From Bacillus sonorensis NBRC 101234 = KCTC 13918 (GTDB lineage Bacteria > Bacillota > Bacilli > Bacillales > Bacillaceae): 64,000 nucleotides of DNA. The stretch covers positions 43,640 through 107,639 of the forward strand of contig NZ_BCVZ01000015.1 of assembly GCF_001592005.1 (NCBI RefSeq), read 5' to 3'. The stretch's first letter is position 1. Each line of letters begins with the position of its first letter. This document shows positions 26,717 through 36,034 of this stretch, piece by piece. The notes below the pieces were generated by a model, which was not told where the DNA came from, made no database searches, and saw only the letters and a list, made by a program, of their open reading frames with translations. The translations under genes were made by a program, and so were the position numbers.

Positions 26717-28615
26717 TTACACGATAATGACTTCCTTAGGCTGGTGATTTAATTCTTCCGGTACGTAGCGTTTTTCAACGAAAATGCTGTGCCAGATCAT
26801 AAAGATGAGAACCGTCCAGATTTTTCTGCTGTTATCCGCTTTGTTGGCGCAATGGTCTTCAAGAAGCTGAAGCACATAATCTTTATGAATATATGCATCT
26901 GTTTGGCTTTCTTTAATAATGCCCACAGCCCAATCATGCATTTCATTTTTCAGCCAGTGGCGGATCGGCACAGGGAAGCCCAGCTTTTTGCGGTTTAGTA
27001 CATGATCAGGAACGATGCCTTCGGCCGCTTTTCTAAGCAGATACTTTGTTGTGCCGTTTTTTGTTTTCAGTTCTTCCGGAATTTTTGAAGCCGCTTCAAA
27101 CACGACTTTGTCCAAAAATGGAACGCGAAGCTCAAGCGAATTAGCCATCGTCATTTTATCTGCTTTCAACAGGATGTCGCCGCGGAGCCATGTGTGAATG
27201 TCAACATACTGCATTTTGTTGATCTCGCTATATGACTTGCTTTCTTCAAAATACGGCTTTGTCACATCACAATATGTGAGGTTTTTGTCATATTGACGAA
27301 GAAGCTTCGATTTCATGCCTTCTTCAAAGATCTTCGCATTGCCGATATATCTCTCTTCAAGAGGCGTGCAGCCCCTCATTAAAAAGCTTTTTCCTTTCAT
27401 GCCCTCAGGCATCGCGGAAGCGACACGCAGAAGCATCTTTTTCAAAGGAGACGGAATCCGTTCGAACGGTTTCAATGACAGCGGCTCGCGGTAAATATTA
27501 TAGCCGCCGAAAAGCTCATCCGCCCCTTCTCCGGATAAGACGACCGTCACTTGTTTTTTCGCTTCCTTCGCGACAAAATACAAAGGAATCGCGGCAGGAT
27601 CTGCTAGGGGATCATCCAAGTGCCAGACGATCTTCGGAAGCTCTTTCATGTATTCTTCAGGTGAAATGATCGCGCTGTAGTTTTCTACGCCGACCTTTTC
27701 GGCAGTTTCTTTCGCCACGTCAACTTCACTGAAGCCCTCGTGCTCAAAACCGACGGAGAATGTTTTTAAATTCGGATGAAATTGTTTGGCAACGGACACG
27801 ATAAAGGAAGAATCAATACCGCCTGAAAGGAATGAGCCGACAGGCACGTCGCTTCTCATGTGAACCTTGACGGAATCAAAGATGGCATCTCTTACTTCCT
27901 GGACAAGCTTGTCCTCTTCCGACTGCACAGGCTTAAATTGAACTTTCCAATATGTTTTAAATTGAATATCTTCATTTGGGCGAAGCGTAAACTGCTGGCC
28001 CGGTCCCACTTTTTGCACCTTTTTATCAAGCGTTTCAGGCTCAGGTACAAATTGGAATGATGTATACTGCTGAAGCGCCTTTTCATTGAACTCCAAATCA
28101 GCGCCGACAGGCATCAGGCTTTTTCTTTCTGATGCGAAGTAAACGTGTCCGTCCGTTTTTGTAAAATAAAGCGGTTTGATCCCAAACGGATCGCGCGCGC
28201 CGTATAAAAGCTGCTCTTTTTTATCCCAGATCAAAAATGCAAACATTCCCCGCAGCTTTGATGCCGCCTCTTGTTTATAGTGACGGTATGTCGCAAGGAG
28301 AACTTCCGTATCTGAATCGGTATTAAATTCGTAACCTTTTGAGAGAAGCTCGTCTTTTAATTCTATATAATTATAAATTTCTCCATTAAAAATAATCCAG
28401 TATGAATCATCTTCATATGACAGAGGCTGTCCTCCGTTTTCAACGTCAATGATGCTCAGCCTTCTAAATCCGAAGCCTACATGTTCATCATGATAGTACC
28501 CATCATCGTCGGGACCGCGGTGTACAATCATTTCATTCATTTGCTTAATTAATTCTTCCTGGCCTGCTGTCTCGGATGATGGGCGATGATTGAATACCCC
28601 TACAAATCCACACAT
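26717..28615 (-). CDS. asnB: Asparagine synthetase (glutamine-hydrolysing)
   Basis: Enzyme of 632 residues making asparagine from aspartate, glutamine and ATP. Class II glutamine amidotransferase domain at the N-terminus with catalytic Cys2 (MCGFVG), then the synthetase domain with the PP-loop LSGGIDSS near residues 258-265. It has the long B. subtilis AsnB layout. The gene has its own promoter downstream of metK, flanked by unusual inverted repeats. In B. subtilis AsnB also amidates meso-diaminopimelate of peptidoglycan, so a cell-wall role is possible. Confidence 0.96.
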   Translation of the reverse strand: MCGFVGVFNHRPSSETAGQEELIKQMNEMIVHRGPDDDGYYHDEHVGFGFRRLSIIDVENGGQPLSYEDDSYWIIFNGEIYNYIELKDELLSKGYEFNTDSDTEVLLATYRHYKQEAASKLRGMFAFLIWDKKEQLLYGARDPFGIKPLYFTKTDGHVYFASERKSLMPVGADLEFNEKALQQYTSFQFVPEPETLDKKVQKVGPGQQFTLRPNEDIQFKTYWKVQFKPVQSEEDKLVQEVRDAIFDSVKVHMRSDVPVGSFLSGGIDSSFIVSVAKQFHPNLKTFSVGFEHEGFSEVDVAKETAEKVGVENYSAIISPEEYMKELPKIVWHLDDPLADPAAIPLYFVAKEAKKQVTVVLSGEGADELFGGYNIYREPLSLKPFERIPSPLKKMLLRVASAMPEGMKGKSFLMRGCTPLEERYIGNAKIFEEGMKSKLLRQYDKNLTYCDVTKPYFEESKSYSEINKMQYVDIHTWLRGDILLKADKMTMANSLELRVPFLDKVVFEAASKIPEELKTKNGTTKYLLRKAAEGIVPDHVLNRKKLGFPVPIRHWLKNEMHDWAVGIIKESQTDAYIHKDYVLQLLEDHCANKADNSRKIWTVLIFMIWHSIFVEKRYVPEELNHQPKEVIIV

Positions 28616-28714
28616 TGTATTGCCTCCGATTTTTTAAGATTTCATGCAGATCGTTCTGCTGCATTATTAGACATGTATTTAAAGAAAACGTTTCAAAAAA
28701 CTTGAAAAATGTTC

Positions 28715-28743
28715 ACATTAGAATACTTGCTTTCTACAATCAA
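28715..28743 (-). promoter_or_regulatory. Candidate promoter of asnB
   Basis: Minus-strand TTGATT (28743-28738), 17 nt, TAATGT (28720-28715). Perfect 12-bp inverted arms lie on either side at 28699-28710 and 28765-28776 (AACTTGAAAAAT and its complement). Confidence 0.5.
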
Positions 28744-28804
28744 ACAACAATATTAAATCTGGATATTTTTCAAGTTTCAAAAAATCCGCGTGTTTATGCC
28801 ATCG

Positions 28805-28834
28805 AAAAATAAAGCCGCTTATAAGTAAGCGGCT
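28805..28834 (-). terminator. Terminator of metK
   Basis: Minus-strand stem AGCCGCTTA/TAAGCGGCT followed by TTATTTTT, overlapping the upstream region of asnB. Confidence 0.8.
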
Positions 28835-28840
28835 ATGCGA

Positions 28841-30043
28841 TTATTCCCCTAATGCCTCTTTGCGCAGCTGGTCTGCTTTGTCTGTACGCTCCCAAGGCAG
28901 ATCAAGATCAAGGCGTCCGAAATGACCGTAAGCTGCCGTCTGTTTGTAGATCGGACGGCGCAAATCAAGCATTTTGATGATGCCGGCAGGTCTTAAATCA
29001 AAGTTTTTACGGACAACTTCGATCAATGTCTCTTCGCTCGCTTTTCCAGTGCCGAACGTATCGATTGAAATGGACACCGGCTGTGCGACGCCGATCGCAT
29101 AGGCAAGCTGCACTTCACATTTATCGGCAAGGCCTGCTGCCACGATGTTTTTCGCTACATATCTCGCTGCATAAGCGGCTGATCTGTCAACTTTTGTCGC
29201 GTCTTTACCGGAAAACGCTCCGCCTCCGTGGCGAGCATATCCGCCGTAAGTGTCGACAATGATTTTTCGTCCTGTCAAGCCTGCATCGCCTTGCGGTCCT
29301 CCGATGACAAAACGGCCTGTCGGGTTAATAAAATATTTTGTATTTTCATCGATCAGGTCTTTCGGAACAACCGGATTAATCACATATTCTTTTAAATTGC
29401 GCTGAATCTGCTCAAGTGAAATTTCCGGATGGTGCTGTGTTGAAATGACGATTGTGTCGATGCGCACCGGTTTATTATTCTCATCATACTCGACTGTCAC
29501 CTGTGTTTTTCCGTCCGGACGCAAGTATGGAAGAATTTCCTCTTTGCGCACTTCAGTCAAACGGCGGGATAATTTATGAGCAAGGGAAATCGGAAGAGGC
29601 ATGAGCTCATTTGTTTCATTACAAGCAAAACCGAACATCAAGCCTTGGTCTCCGGCTCCGATCGCTTCGATTTCAGCGTCGCTCATCGCTCCCTCGCGAG
29701 CTTCAAGCGCCTGGTCAACCCCCATCGCAATATCGGGAGACTGCTCATCTATCGACGTTAACACCGCGCATGTTTCAGCATCAAAGCCGTACTTTGCGCG
29801 CGTGTAGCCAATTTCTTTAATCGTTTCACGAACCGTTTTCGGGATATCCACATATGTGGATGTTGTAATTTCACCGCTTACCAGCACCAATCCGGTTGTC
29901 ACAGATGTTTCGCATGCAACGCGGGCATTCGGATCTTTCTTTAAAATTTCGTCTAATATACTATCCGAAATCTGATCGCAAATTTTGTCCGGATGTCCCT
30001 CCGTAACTGACTCTGATGTAAATAACCGACGATTTTTGCTCAT
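28841..30043 (-). CDS. metK: S-adenosylmethionine synthetase
   Basis: Enzyme of 400 residues that forms SAM from methionine and ATP. Family signatures are intact: GHPDKICDQ near the N-terminus, GAGDQG (ATP loop, near residue 118) and GGGAFSGKD (P-loop-like, near 265). It is cytosolic and tetrameric by family. AGGAGGAAAC precedes the ATG. Expression is governed by an S-box riboswitch, which here lies about 290 nt upstream of the start; the intervening leader carries an additional folded element. Confidence 0.97.
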   Translation of the reverse strand: MSKNRRLFTSESVTEGHPDKICDQISDSILDEILKKDPNARVACETSVTTGLVLVSGEITTSTYVDIPKTVRETIKEIGYTRAKYGFDAETCAVLTSIDEQSPDIAMGVDQALEAREGAMSDAEIEAIGAGDQGLMFGFACNETNELMPLPISLAHKLSRRLTEVRKEEILPYLRPDGKTQVTVEYDENNKPVRIDTIVISTQHHPEISLEQIQRNLKEYVINPVVPKDLIDENTKYFINPTGRFVIGGPQGDAGLTGRKIIVDTYGGYARHGGGAFSGKDATKVDRSAAYAARYVAKNIVAAGLADKCEVQLAYAIGVAQPVSISIDTFGTGKASEETLIEVVRKNFDLRPAGIIKMLDLRRPIYKQTAAYGHFGRLDLDLPWERTDKADQLRKEALGE

Positions 30044-30174
30044 GTATGTTTCCTCCTGTATATGAAGATCAGCCGTGATCTTAAAGTATGATACGGAACT
30101 CGTCTCTCTTAATTATATGACGATACTCGGGCTTCATACTCTCTCATCCTGAAAGAATTTTTCATTGTCGTTGC

Positions 30175-30251
30175 GGGACCCTAAGCCGGACCTCCCGTTT
30201 CGCGGGAGCGGCTGTAGCATCTCCTTTCGCCCAGATACTCGGCTAAAACCC
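30175..30251 (-). ncRNA. Candidate structured RNA element in the metK leader (three-way junction)
   Basis: On the minus strand, AGCCG and CGGCT close a junction, optionally extended by GGG/CCC. It holds hairpin A (AGTATCT/AGATGCT, 7 bp with one G-U pair, 10-nt loop GGGCGAAAGG) and hairpin B (CTCCCG/CGGGAG, loop CGAAA). It lies between the S-box terminator and the metK ribosome-binding site and has no T-tract of its own. A further small hairpin TTCAC/GTGAA precedes it (30252-30268), and AAGATCA/TGATCTT (30065-30082) stands near the start codon. I recognise no known family. Confidence 0.5.
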
Positions 30252-30333
30252 TTCACTTATATGTGAAAAACGCCCAGTACCTTCCTCTTAAAGGCATGAT
30301 TTTTTTAGCAATTTTTGTATGCTGATTTATGCA

Positions 30334-30536
30334 ATAAAAAAACCTTTTCCTGTTCACTGAGGAAAGGGTCTGGTAGTGCGTACCTTTCACTCTTATCGCT
30401 CAAGGTATTTTAAAACCTTGCATCAGGTTAGCACCGTAGTTGTCTCAATACTGTGTTACATCTTTTTGATGAAGAGAAACCGGTTGCTGGGCTTCATTGG
30501 GCCTGTCCCTCCGCCAGCTCGGGATAAGAGTATCCG
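30334..30536 (-). promoter_or_regulatory. S-box (SAM-I) riboswitch of metK
   Basis: Minus-strand landmarks in order are CTCTTATC, GGAGGGACAGGCCC, GAAGCCCAGCAACC, GGTGCTAACC and the closing GATAAGAG. The terminator CCTTTCCT/AGGAAAAGG with seven T follows at 30334-30365. High SAM should end transcription before metK. Confidence 0.95.
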
Positions 30537-30547
30537 TTCAATGAAAT

Positions 30548-30577
30548 ATCTTATCTTAAAATGACTTGTCATGTCAA
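30548..30577 (-). promoter_or_regulatory. SigA promoter of the metK transcript
   Basis: Minus-strand TTGACA (30577-30572), 18-nt spacer, TAAGAT (30553-30548), about 10 nt before the riboswitch. Confidence 0.65.
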
Positions 30578-30661
30578 TATTAGTTGAAATAAATTTGCAC
30601 ACTGAATGTAAAGAAAAAACCCGAACGAATTTTGATAAACGGTATAGACTATAAGATGAAA

Positions 30662-30694
30662 TGTGTTATACTATTTCTACATTAATGTTATACA
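30662..30694 (+). promoter_or_regulatory. pckA promoter region with two CcpN boxes
   Basis: A -10 TATACT lies at 30667-30672 with a weak -35 (TAGACT, 16 nt upstream). TGTGTTATACT (30662-30672) fits the CcpN consensus TRTGHYATAYW fully. AATGTTATACA (30684-30694) fits at 10 of 11 positions. The boxes are 22 bp apart, on the same helix face, and cover the -10 and start site. CcpN represses gluconeogenic pckA on glucose in B. subtilis. Confidence 0.75.
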
Positions 30695-30724
30695 CATTAA
30701 AAAACACGCAAAGGAAGGTTTTTT

Positions 30725-32308
30725 ATGAACTCTGTAGATGCAACTGCCGATTTACAATCGTTATTGTCAGGCAAAAACGTTCAAATTAATTTATCCGTTC
30801 CCCATTTGGTTGAAAAAGTTCTCGAGCGCAAAGAGGGGATTTTAACATCTTCAGGAGCCGTGCGGGCGACGACCGGTACATATACCGGCCGCTCACCGAA
30901 AGACAAATTCATCGTAGAAGAAGAAAGCGTAAAAGGGAAAATCGACTGGGGCGCTGTCAACCAGCCGATTTCGGCAGAAGCGTTCGACCGGCTCTACACA
31001 AAAGTCGTCAACTATTTAAAGGAACGCGATGAATTATTTGTATTTGAGGGTTTTGCAGGCGCAGACGAAAAGTATCGGCTTCCGATTACAGTGGTCAATG
31101 AATTCGCCTGGCACAACCTGTTCGCAAGACAGCTGTTCATCAGACCCGACGGAGCCCGCCAAATGACGGCTGAGCAGCCTTTTACGATTCTTTCCGCGCC
31201 AAACTTCAAAGCCGATCCCCTGCTTGACGGCACAAGATCGGAAACATTCATCATCGTATCGTTTGAAAAACGGACCATTTTAATCGGGGGGACAGAATAC
31301 GCCGGAGAAATGAAAAAATCGATTTTTTCGATTATGAACTATCTTCTTCCCGAACGAAACATATTGCCGATGCACTGTTCTGCCAACATTGGCGAAGAAG
31401 GCGGCACAGCTCTCTTCTTCGGCTTGTCGGGCACGGGGAAAACGACGCTTTCCGCAGATCCGAACAGAAGGCTGATCGGAGATGATGAGCACGGCTGGTC
31501 AAGTACGGGGATTTTTAATATTGAGGGCGGCTGCTATGCAAAATGCATTCATTTAAGCGAAGAAAAAGAGCCCCAAATTTACCGGGCGATCCGCTTCGGC
31601 TCCGTTCTGGAAAATGTCGTGGTGGACAGCGATACAGGGGAGCCGGACTATGATGACGCATTTTACACAGAAAACACGAGAGCCGCTTATCCGATCGATG
31701 CGATCGATAACATCGTCAAACCGAGCATTGCCGGACATCCGACAACGATTGTATTTTTAACGGCAGATGCCTTCGGAGTCCTGCCTCCGATCAGCAAGCT
31801 GACGAAAGAACAGGCGATGTACCACTTCTTAAGCGGGTATACGAGCAAGCTTGCCGGGACGGAGCGCGGAATCACCTCTCCTGAAGCAACCTTCTCAACC
31901 TGCTTCGGTTCACCGTTCCTTCCGCTTCCGGCTCATGTATATGCGGAAATGCTCGGAAAGAAAATTGACGAACACGGCGTCAGCGTGTTCCTTGTCAATA
32001 CAGGATGGACCGGCGGTGGCTACGGCGTCGGGGAAAGAATGAGCCTGGCCTATACGAGGGCTATGGTGCGGGCCGCGATCGAGGGGGATTTGGACAATGC
32101 GGAGATGAGAACAGACCGGATTTTCGGCCTGCATACCCCAGTACACGTACCAGGCGTCCCTGACCAGGTGCTTGAGCCTGCCAAAACGTGGGCGAATGAA
32201 AAAGAATACGCAGAAAAAGCGATACACCTGGCAAACGAGTTTAAAAAGAACTTCAAAAAGTTTTCCAATACAGGAGACCTCGAAAGAACAGGAGGCCCGT
32301 TTGTTTAA
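30725..32308 (+). CDS. pckA: Phosphoenolpyruvate carboxykinase (ATP)
   Basis: Gluconeogenic enzyme of 527 residues that converts oxaloacetate and ATP to PEP, CO2 and ADP. The kinase-1a P-loop [11 protein letters not shown] lies near residues 235-245, with the metal/substrate region MHCSAN just before. The RSPKDKF oxaloacetate-binding segment is near residue 60. Full length, divergent from metK, with CcpN-type operators at the promoter. It is followed by a terminator. Confidence 0.97.
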   Translation: MNSVDATADLQSLLSGKNVQINLSVPHLVEKVLERKEGILTSSGAVRATTGTYTGRSPKDKFIVEEESVKGKIDWGAVNQPISAEAFDRLYTKVVNYLKERDELFVFEGFAGADEKYRLPITVVNEFAWHNLFARQLFIRPDGARQMTAEQPFTILSAPNFKADPLLDGTRSETFIIVSFEKRTILIGGTEYAGEMKKSIFSIMNYLLPERNILPMHCSANIGEEGGTALFFGLSGTGKTTLSADPNRRLIGDDEHGWSSTGIFNIEGGCYAKCIHLSEEKEPQIYRAIRFGSVLENVVVDSDTGEPDYDDAFYTENTRAAYPIDAIDNIVKPSIAGHPTTIVFLTADAFGVLPPISKLTKEQAMYHFLSGYTSKLAGTERGITSPEATFSTCFGSPFLPLPAHVYAEMLGKKIDEHGVSVFLVNTGWTGGGYGVGERMSLAYTRAMVRAAIEGDLDNAEMRTDRIFGLHTPVHVPGVPDQVLEPAKTWANEKEYAEKAIHLANEFKKNFKKFSNTGDLERTGGPFV

Positions 32309-32318
32309 TGGAACACCC

Positions 32319-32349
32319 GCAGCAGCGTAATCATACGCTGCTGTTATTT
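32319..32349 (+). terminator. Terminator of pckA
   Basis: Stem GCAGCAGCGTA/TACGCTGCTG, loop ATCA, then TTATTT. Confidence 0.75.
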
Positions 32350-32429
32350 CAAACTGGTTTTTTGAATTTTCAATAAAATAACGCTTTAATATTTTAAAAA
32401 ACATTTGTATATTTCAGGAGGACATTTCT

Positions 32430-33024
32430 ATGGAATTTGGATTGCTGCCGAGGATTATCACGGCAATTGTTCTTGGTGTTATCATTGGAAGCTTTGCACC
32501 GCTCTGGTTTGTCAAAACCGCCGCCACGTTTAATGACATGTTTGGGAACTTTATTCAATTTGTCATTCCTTTTATCATTCCAGGAATTGGGCAGATCGGC
32601 CGCGGCGCGGGGAAAATTCTCGGGATTACCGCGGGCATCGCCTATGCCTCAACCATTATTGCAGGCCTCTTGGCGTATCTGGCTGGATCAAACCTGCTTC
32701 CCGCCATTATTTCCGGTCAGCAGCTGCAAGAGTTTAAAAATCCGGAAGAAGTCCTGCAAAGCGGATTTTTTACAATTGAAATGACGCCCTTTATGAGCGT
32801 CATGAGCGCGCTCATTTTCGCTTTCATTATGGGGATTGGAATTGCCTATCTGCCAGGCAAAACGCTTAAAAATGCATTTAATGAATTTCAGACAATTGTT
32901 ATATCTGGCACAGGACAGCCTGGGAACGGCCACGAATGTCACCGAGGACGGCGCTCTCACGATGCTCATTCACAGACTGACTTCAAAAAATGGGGTTGGA
33001 AAAGAAGAGGATGCACCTGCATAA
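32430..33024 (+). pseudogene. Remnant of a dicarboxylate/amino acid:cation (SDF) symporter with internal deletion and frameshift
   Basis: The gene still has AGGAGG and ATG 32430 and encodes the first 155 or so residues of an SDF transporter (helices 1 to 4). Near 32895 the frame breaks. A piece of the conserved C-terminus (LGTATNVTEDGALTMLI) then appears in the next frame and ends at 33024. Roughly 200 residues that include the substrate-binding core are missing, so the product cannot be a working transporter. A few residues may also be lost near FVIPFIIPGIGQ. It is followed by a strong terminator. The intact paralogue in this window is gltP. Confidence 0.8.
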
Positions 33025-33032
33025 TCATACAG

Positions 33033-33070
33033 AAAAGCCAAGGACGTCCTATACGACCTTGGCTTTTTTG
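33033..33070. terminator. Terminator shared by the symporter remnant and ytmB
   Basis: Stem AAGCCAAGG/CCTTGGCTT with a T-run on the plus strand and an A-run usable on the minus strand. Confidence 0.85.
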
Positions 33071-33071
33071 C

Positions 33072-33314
33072 TTAGTTCGTGGAATTTAAAGAAACGAGTC
33101 TATATGTTAAATGAGTGCGTCCTTCCGACCATTCCAGACGCTCCGCACGGGCTGTCCCTGTCACATCACCGCTCTTCGTCTTTCTCACTTCTATCGGCAC
33201 ATGAAGAGGGTAAACCCGATAGCCTTCTTTTTCAAGCGTAAACAAATTTTCCTCGACCCGCGTTTCTTGTCCTTTTGTTACGATCATCGTATTAAATTCT
33301 ACTGGCATTCCCAC
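33072..33314 (-). CDS. ytmB: DUF2584-family protein YtmB
   Basis: Small soluble protein of 80 residues, rich in beta strands, matching B. subtilis YtmB in length and position (beside pckA). The start is GTG at 33314 after AAGGAGGGGG; ATG 33308 is possible. Function unknown. It could be transcribed with ytmA, 54 nt upstream. Confidence 0.82.
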   Translation of the reverse strand: MGMPVEFNTMIVTKGQETRVEENLFTLEKEGYRVYPLHVPIEVRKTKSGDVTGTARAERLEWSEGRTHLTYRLVSLNSTN

Positions 33315-33368
33315 CTGAAATCCCCCTCCTTTTTACTCTGTTCACTTTAGTTTACCATAGCTTGTCCA

Positions 33369-34142
33369 TTACCTGCTTTTCATCCACTGCGCAAGCTCCC
33401 TCACAATCCGTCTGTTTTCTTTTGGAGGAAAGTAGTGTGTGAATGAATGAAAATACCACGTTTCAACCGGTTTGTTTCTTTTGATCAATTCCCGTTCAAA
33501 GCGTCTGGCGTGCTCGATCGATACATTTTGGTCCTTTGCACCATGGATCAGCAATACCGGCGCTTCTATCCTTGCGATTTTGTCAAACGGCGTCCTTCGC
33601 GCATATGCTTGCGGAACTTTTTCAGGCGTGCCGCCTATGACCCGTTTCATCATCCGCCGCAAATCTTTACGCTCCCGATAGGTCAGAACCATATCGCTGA
33701 CTCCTCCCCATGACACAAATGAAGCGGCCGCCGATTTCATTTGGATGGCCGTCAAAATGCCCATGATTCCGCCTCTTGAGAATCCGAATATATGAACCCG
33801 CCGATCCTTCACAAGCTCGTGATTCTGAAGGAATCGGAAAGCGGCAAATGCGTCTTCCCGGTCATCCCCGGCAAAGTCTTCATTGCCTTCACCGCCCTGG
33901 TTGCCCCTGTAATACGGAGCAAAGACGACAAATCCTTGTACGGCGAATTGAACGATTCTGCCGGGTCTGACCATCCCGACGCTTTTGATCCCGCCCCGCA
34001 AATACAGAAATCCGTCATAGCGGCCGGGCGCGGCCGGTTCAGCCAACAGGCCCTTGACTTTAAGCCCCTGTGACAAATATGTGACGGTAAACAGGCGAAT
34101 CTGTTTATTCGGTGACGGGAACCTGGTTTTTTCTAACAACAT
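33369..34142 (-). CDS. ytmA: Alpha/beta hydrolase (prolyl-oligopeptidase-like) YtmA
   Basis: Serine hydrolase of 257 residues. The nucleophile GFSRGG lies near residue 125, the acid in HGAKDQNVS and the His in FHSFTHYF. The fold is that of the peptidase S9 catalytic domain without a propeller, so small peptides or esters are the likely substrates. The start at 34142 follows AAGAGGTG by 8 nt and gives the same length as the B. subtilis protein. No signal peptide. Confidence 0.87.
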   Translation of the reverse strand: MLLEKTRFPSPNKQIRLFTVTYLSQGLKVKGLLAEPAAPGRYDGFLYLRGGIKSVGMVRPGRIVQFAVQGFVVFAPYYRGNQGGEGNEDFAGDDREDAFAAFRFLQNHELVKDRRVHIFGFSRGGIMGILTAIQMKSAAASFVSWGGVSDMVLTYRERKDLRRMMKRVIGGTPEKVPQAYARRTPFDKIARIEAPVLLIHGAKDQNVSIEHARRFERELIKRNKPVETWYFHSFTHYFPPKENRRIVRELAQWMKSR

Positions 34143-34246
34143 TGTTTGTTCACCTCTTAATCCGCAGTCGTCCCTCACACCTGTTTTGTATTTAACATAA
34201 ACTATTTTATGCCGAAAGCAACCGAAATCAAAGGAGGGAAATCGGT

Positions 34247-35239
34247 TTGAAGCGTTTCTTTTTTATGATAGTATCCTTCACCCTGATGCTGTTTATCCTC
34301 GTTGCATGCGGCGGACAAAAAGCAGAGAAGGTCCGGCTGGCAGAAGTGACCCGTTCTGTTTTCTATACGCCATTATATATCGCCATATCTGAAGATTTCT
34401 TTAAGAAAGAAGGCTTGGATGTCGAGCTGAAAACAACGTGGGGCGGCGATAAAACCATGACGGCCCTGCTATCGAACGGCGCGGATATCGCGCTTGTCGG
34501 TTCTGAAACTTCGATCTACGTCAATGCCCAAGGCGCAAGCGACCCAATCATCAATTTCGCGCAGCTCACCCAAACGGATGGAACGTTCCTCGTCGCCCGC
34601 GAAAAAACGGATCACTTCAGCTGGGAACAGCTGAAGGGCAAAACCTTCCTCGGACAGCGGAAAGGCGGAATGCCTCAGATGGCCGGAGAGTTTGTCTTAA
34701 AACAGAAAGGCATTGATCCGAAAAAAGACATCGATTTGATTCAAACGATCGATTTTGCAAATATCCCAAACAGCTTTGCTTCCGGAACCGGCGATTATGT
34801 TCAGCTTTTCGAACCGCAGGCCTCAATTTTTGAAAAAGAAGGCATCGGCCGCATTGTCGCCTCCTTCGGCAAAGAATCCGGACGGATTCCCTATACGACA
34901 TTTATGGCAAAAGCAAGCTATTTAAAGAAAAACGAGGCTACCGCTGAAAAATTCACCCGTGCGATCTATAAAGCGCAGCAATGGATCGAGTCGCACTCCT
35001 CAAAAGAAGCCGCTCTCAGCATCCAGGACCAGTTTAAAGATACGGAGCCTTCGATTCTTGAATCCTCAATCGAACGGTATAAACAGCAAAAATCCTTTGC
35101 GCAAAATCCGATTTTGGATGAAAAGGAATGGAATCAGCTTCAAACCATTATGGATGAAGCCGGTGAGCTGCCGAAATACACCTCCCATCAGAAACTGGTC
35201 AATACAAAGATTGCCGAAAAGGTCACAAAAAATCACTAG
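34247..35239 (+). CDS. ytlA: ABC transporter substrate-binding lipoprotein YtlA
   Basis: Binding protein of 330 residues of the SsuA/ThiY (NMT1-like) family. The lipobox LVAC (Cys near residue 22) follows the signal peptide. The mature start EVTRSVFYTPLYIAIS is typical of sulfonate, nitrate and pyrimidine-precursor binders. The TTG start at 34247 has GGAGGG upstream. First of the three-gene unit ytlA-ytlC-ytlD, a complete importer. The substrate is unknown; no riboswitch precedes it. Confidence 0.87.
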   Translation: MKRFFFMIVSFTLMLFILVACGGQKAEKVRLAEVTRSVFYTPLYIAISEDFFKKEGLDVELKTTWGGDKTMTALLSNGADIALVGSETSIYVNAQGASDPIINFAQLTQTDGTFLVAREKTDHFSWEQLKGKTFLGQRKGGMPQMAGEFVLKQKGIDPKKDIDLIQTIDFANIPNSFASGTGDYVQLFEPQASIFEKEGIGRIVASFGKESGRIPYTTFMAKASYLKKNEATAEKFTRAIYKAQQWIESHSSKEAALSIQDQFKDTEPSILESSIERYKQQKSFAQNPILDEKEWNQLQTIMDEAGELPKYTSHQKLVNTKIAEKVTKNH

Positions 35240-35251
35240 GAGGTGGCCGCA

Positions 35252-36034
35252 TTGTCTTTTTTGCAAGTTCAGGATATCACGCATACTTATTTCTCTCTGA
35301 AAGAAAAAACAGCAGCGCTTGAGAATATCAGCTTTGAAGCGGAAAAAGGCGAATTTGTGTCATTTCTCGGTCCGAGCGGATGCGGCAAAACGACGCTGCT
35401 TTCGATCATCGCCGGGATCATTTCCCCCACAGCGGGACGCGTCTTGATCGACAGCCGCACGCCTGATGAAAAAGATCTGCATATTGGCTATATGCTGCAG
35501 CAGGACTATTTATTTCCCTGGAAAACGATTGAAGAAAACGTCTTGATTGGTTTGCAGATTTCGAAAAAACTGACGCCCGAATCGAAAAAATCCGCTTTGG
35601 ATCTATTGGCAAAGCTCGGACTGTATCAAGTTGAAACAAAGTATCCGAAGGAGCTTTCCGGCGGGATGAGGCAGAGAGCTTCTCTCGCCCGCACACTTGC
35701 CGTCGACCCCGACATTCTGCTGCTGGATGAACCCTTTTCAGCCCTTGACTATCAGACAAAACTGAACCTTGAAGATTTGGTTTTCAACACATTAAAAACG
35801 TATCAAAAAACAGCCGTTCTCGTCACCCATGATATCGGCGAGGCGATTGCGATGAGCGACCGGATTTTACTGTTTTCAAAACAGCCCGGAACGATCCATA
35901 AAACCTTTACAGTCCCTGAATCTCTTAAAGGGATGACACCTTTTGATGCCAGGCAGGAACCGGAATTCCAGGTCCTGTTTCAGACCATATGGAAGGAGCT
36001 CAATCACCTTGAACAACATCAGACAAAAAGTTGA
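35252..36034 (+). CDS. ytlC: ABC transporter ATPase YtlC
   Basis: ATPase of 260 residues of the SsuB/TauB type. Walker A is GPSGCGKTT, the signature LSGGMRQR and Walker [13 protein letters not shown]. The start is taken as TTG 35252, 6 nt after TAGGAGGTG; the in-frame GTG at 35243 is part of that ribosome-binding site. It lies 12 nt after ytlA and overlaps ytlD by 26 nt. Confidence 0.9.
   Translation: MSFLQVQDITHTYFSLKEKTAALENISFEAEKGEFVSFLGPSGCGKTTLLSIIAGIISPTAGRVLIDSRTPDEKDLHIGYMLQQDYLFPWKTIEENVLIGLQISKKLTPESKKSALDLLAKLGLYQVETKYPKELSGGMRQRASLARTLAVDPDILLLDEPFSALDYQTKLNLEDLVFNTLKTYQKTAVLVTHDIGEAIAMSDRILLFSKQPGTIHKTFTVPESLKGMTPFDARQEPEFQVLFQTIWKELNHLEQHQTKS

Noticed and set aside
28681..28700. 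cre box upstream of asnB (AAAACGTTTC)
   Set aside because: Three or more mismatches to the consensus, including invariant end positions.
30175..30251. Hammerhead-type ribozyme in the metK leader (three helices around a junction)
   Set aside because: The CUGANGA and GAAA core arrangement is absent; the junction linkers do not fit.
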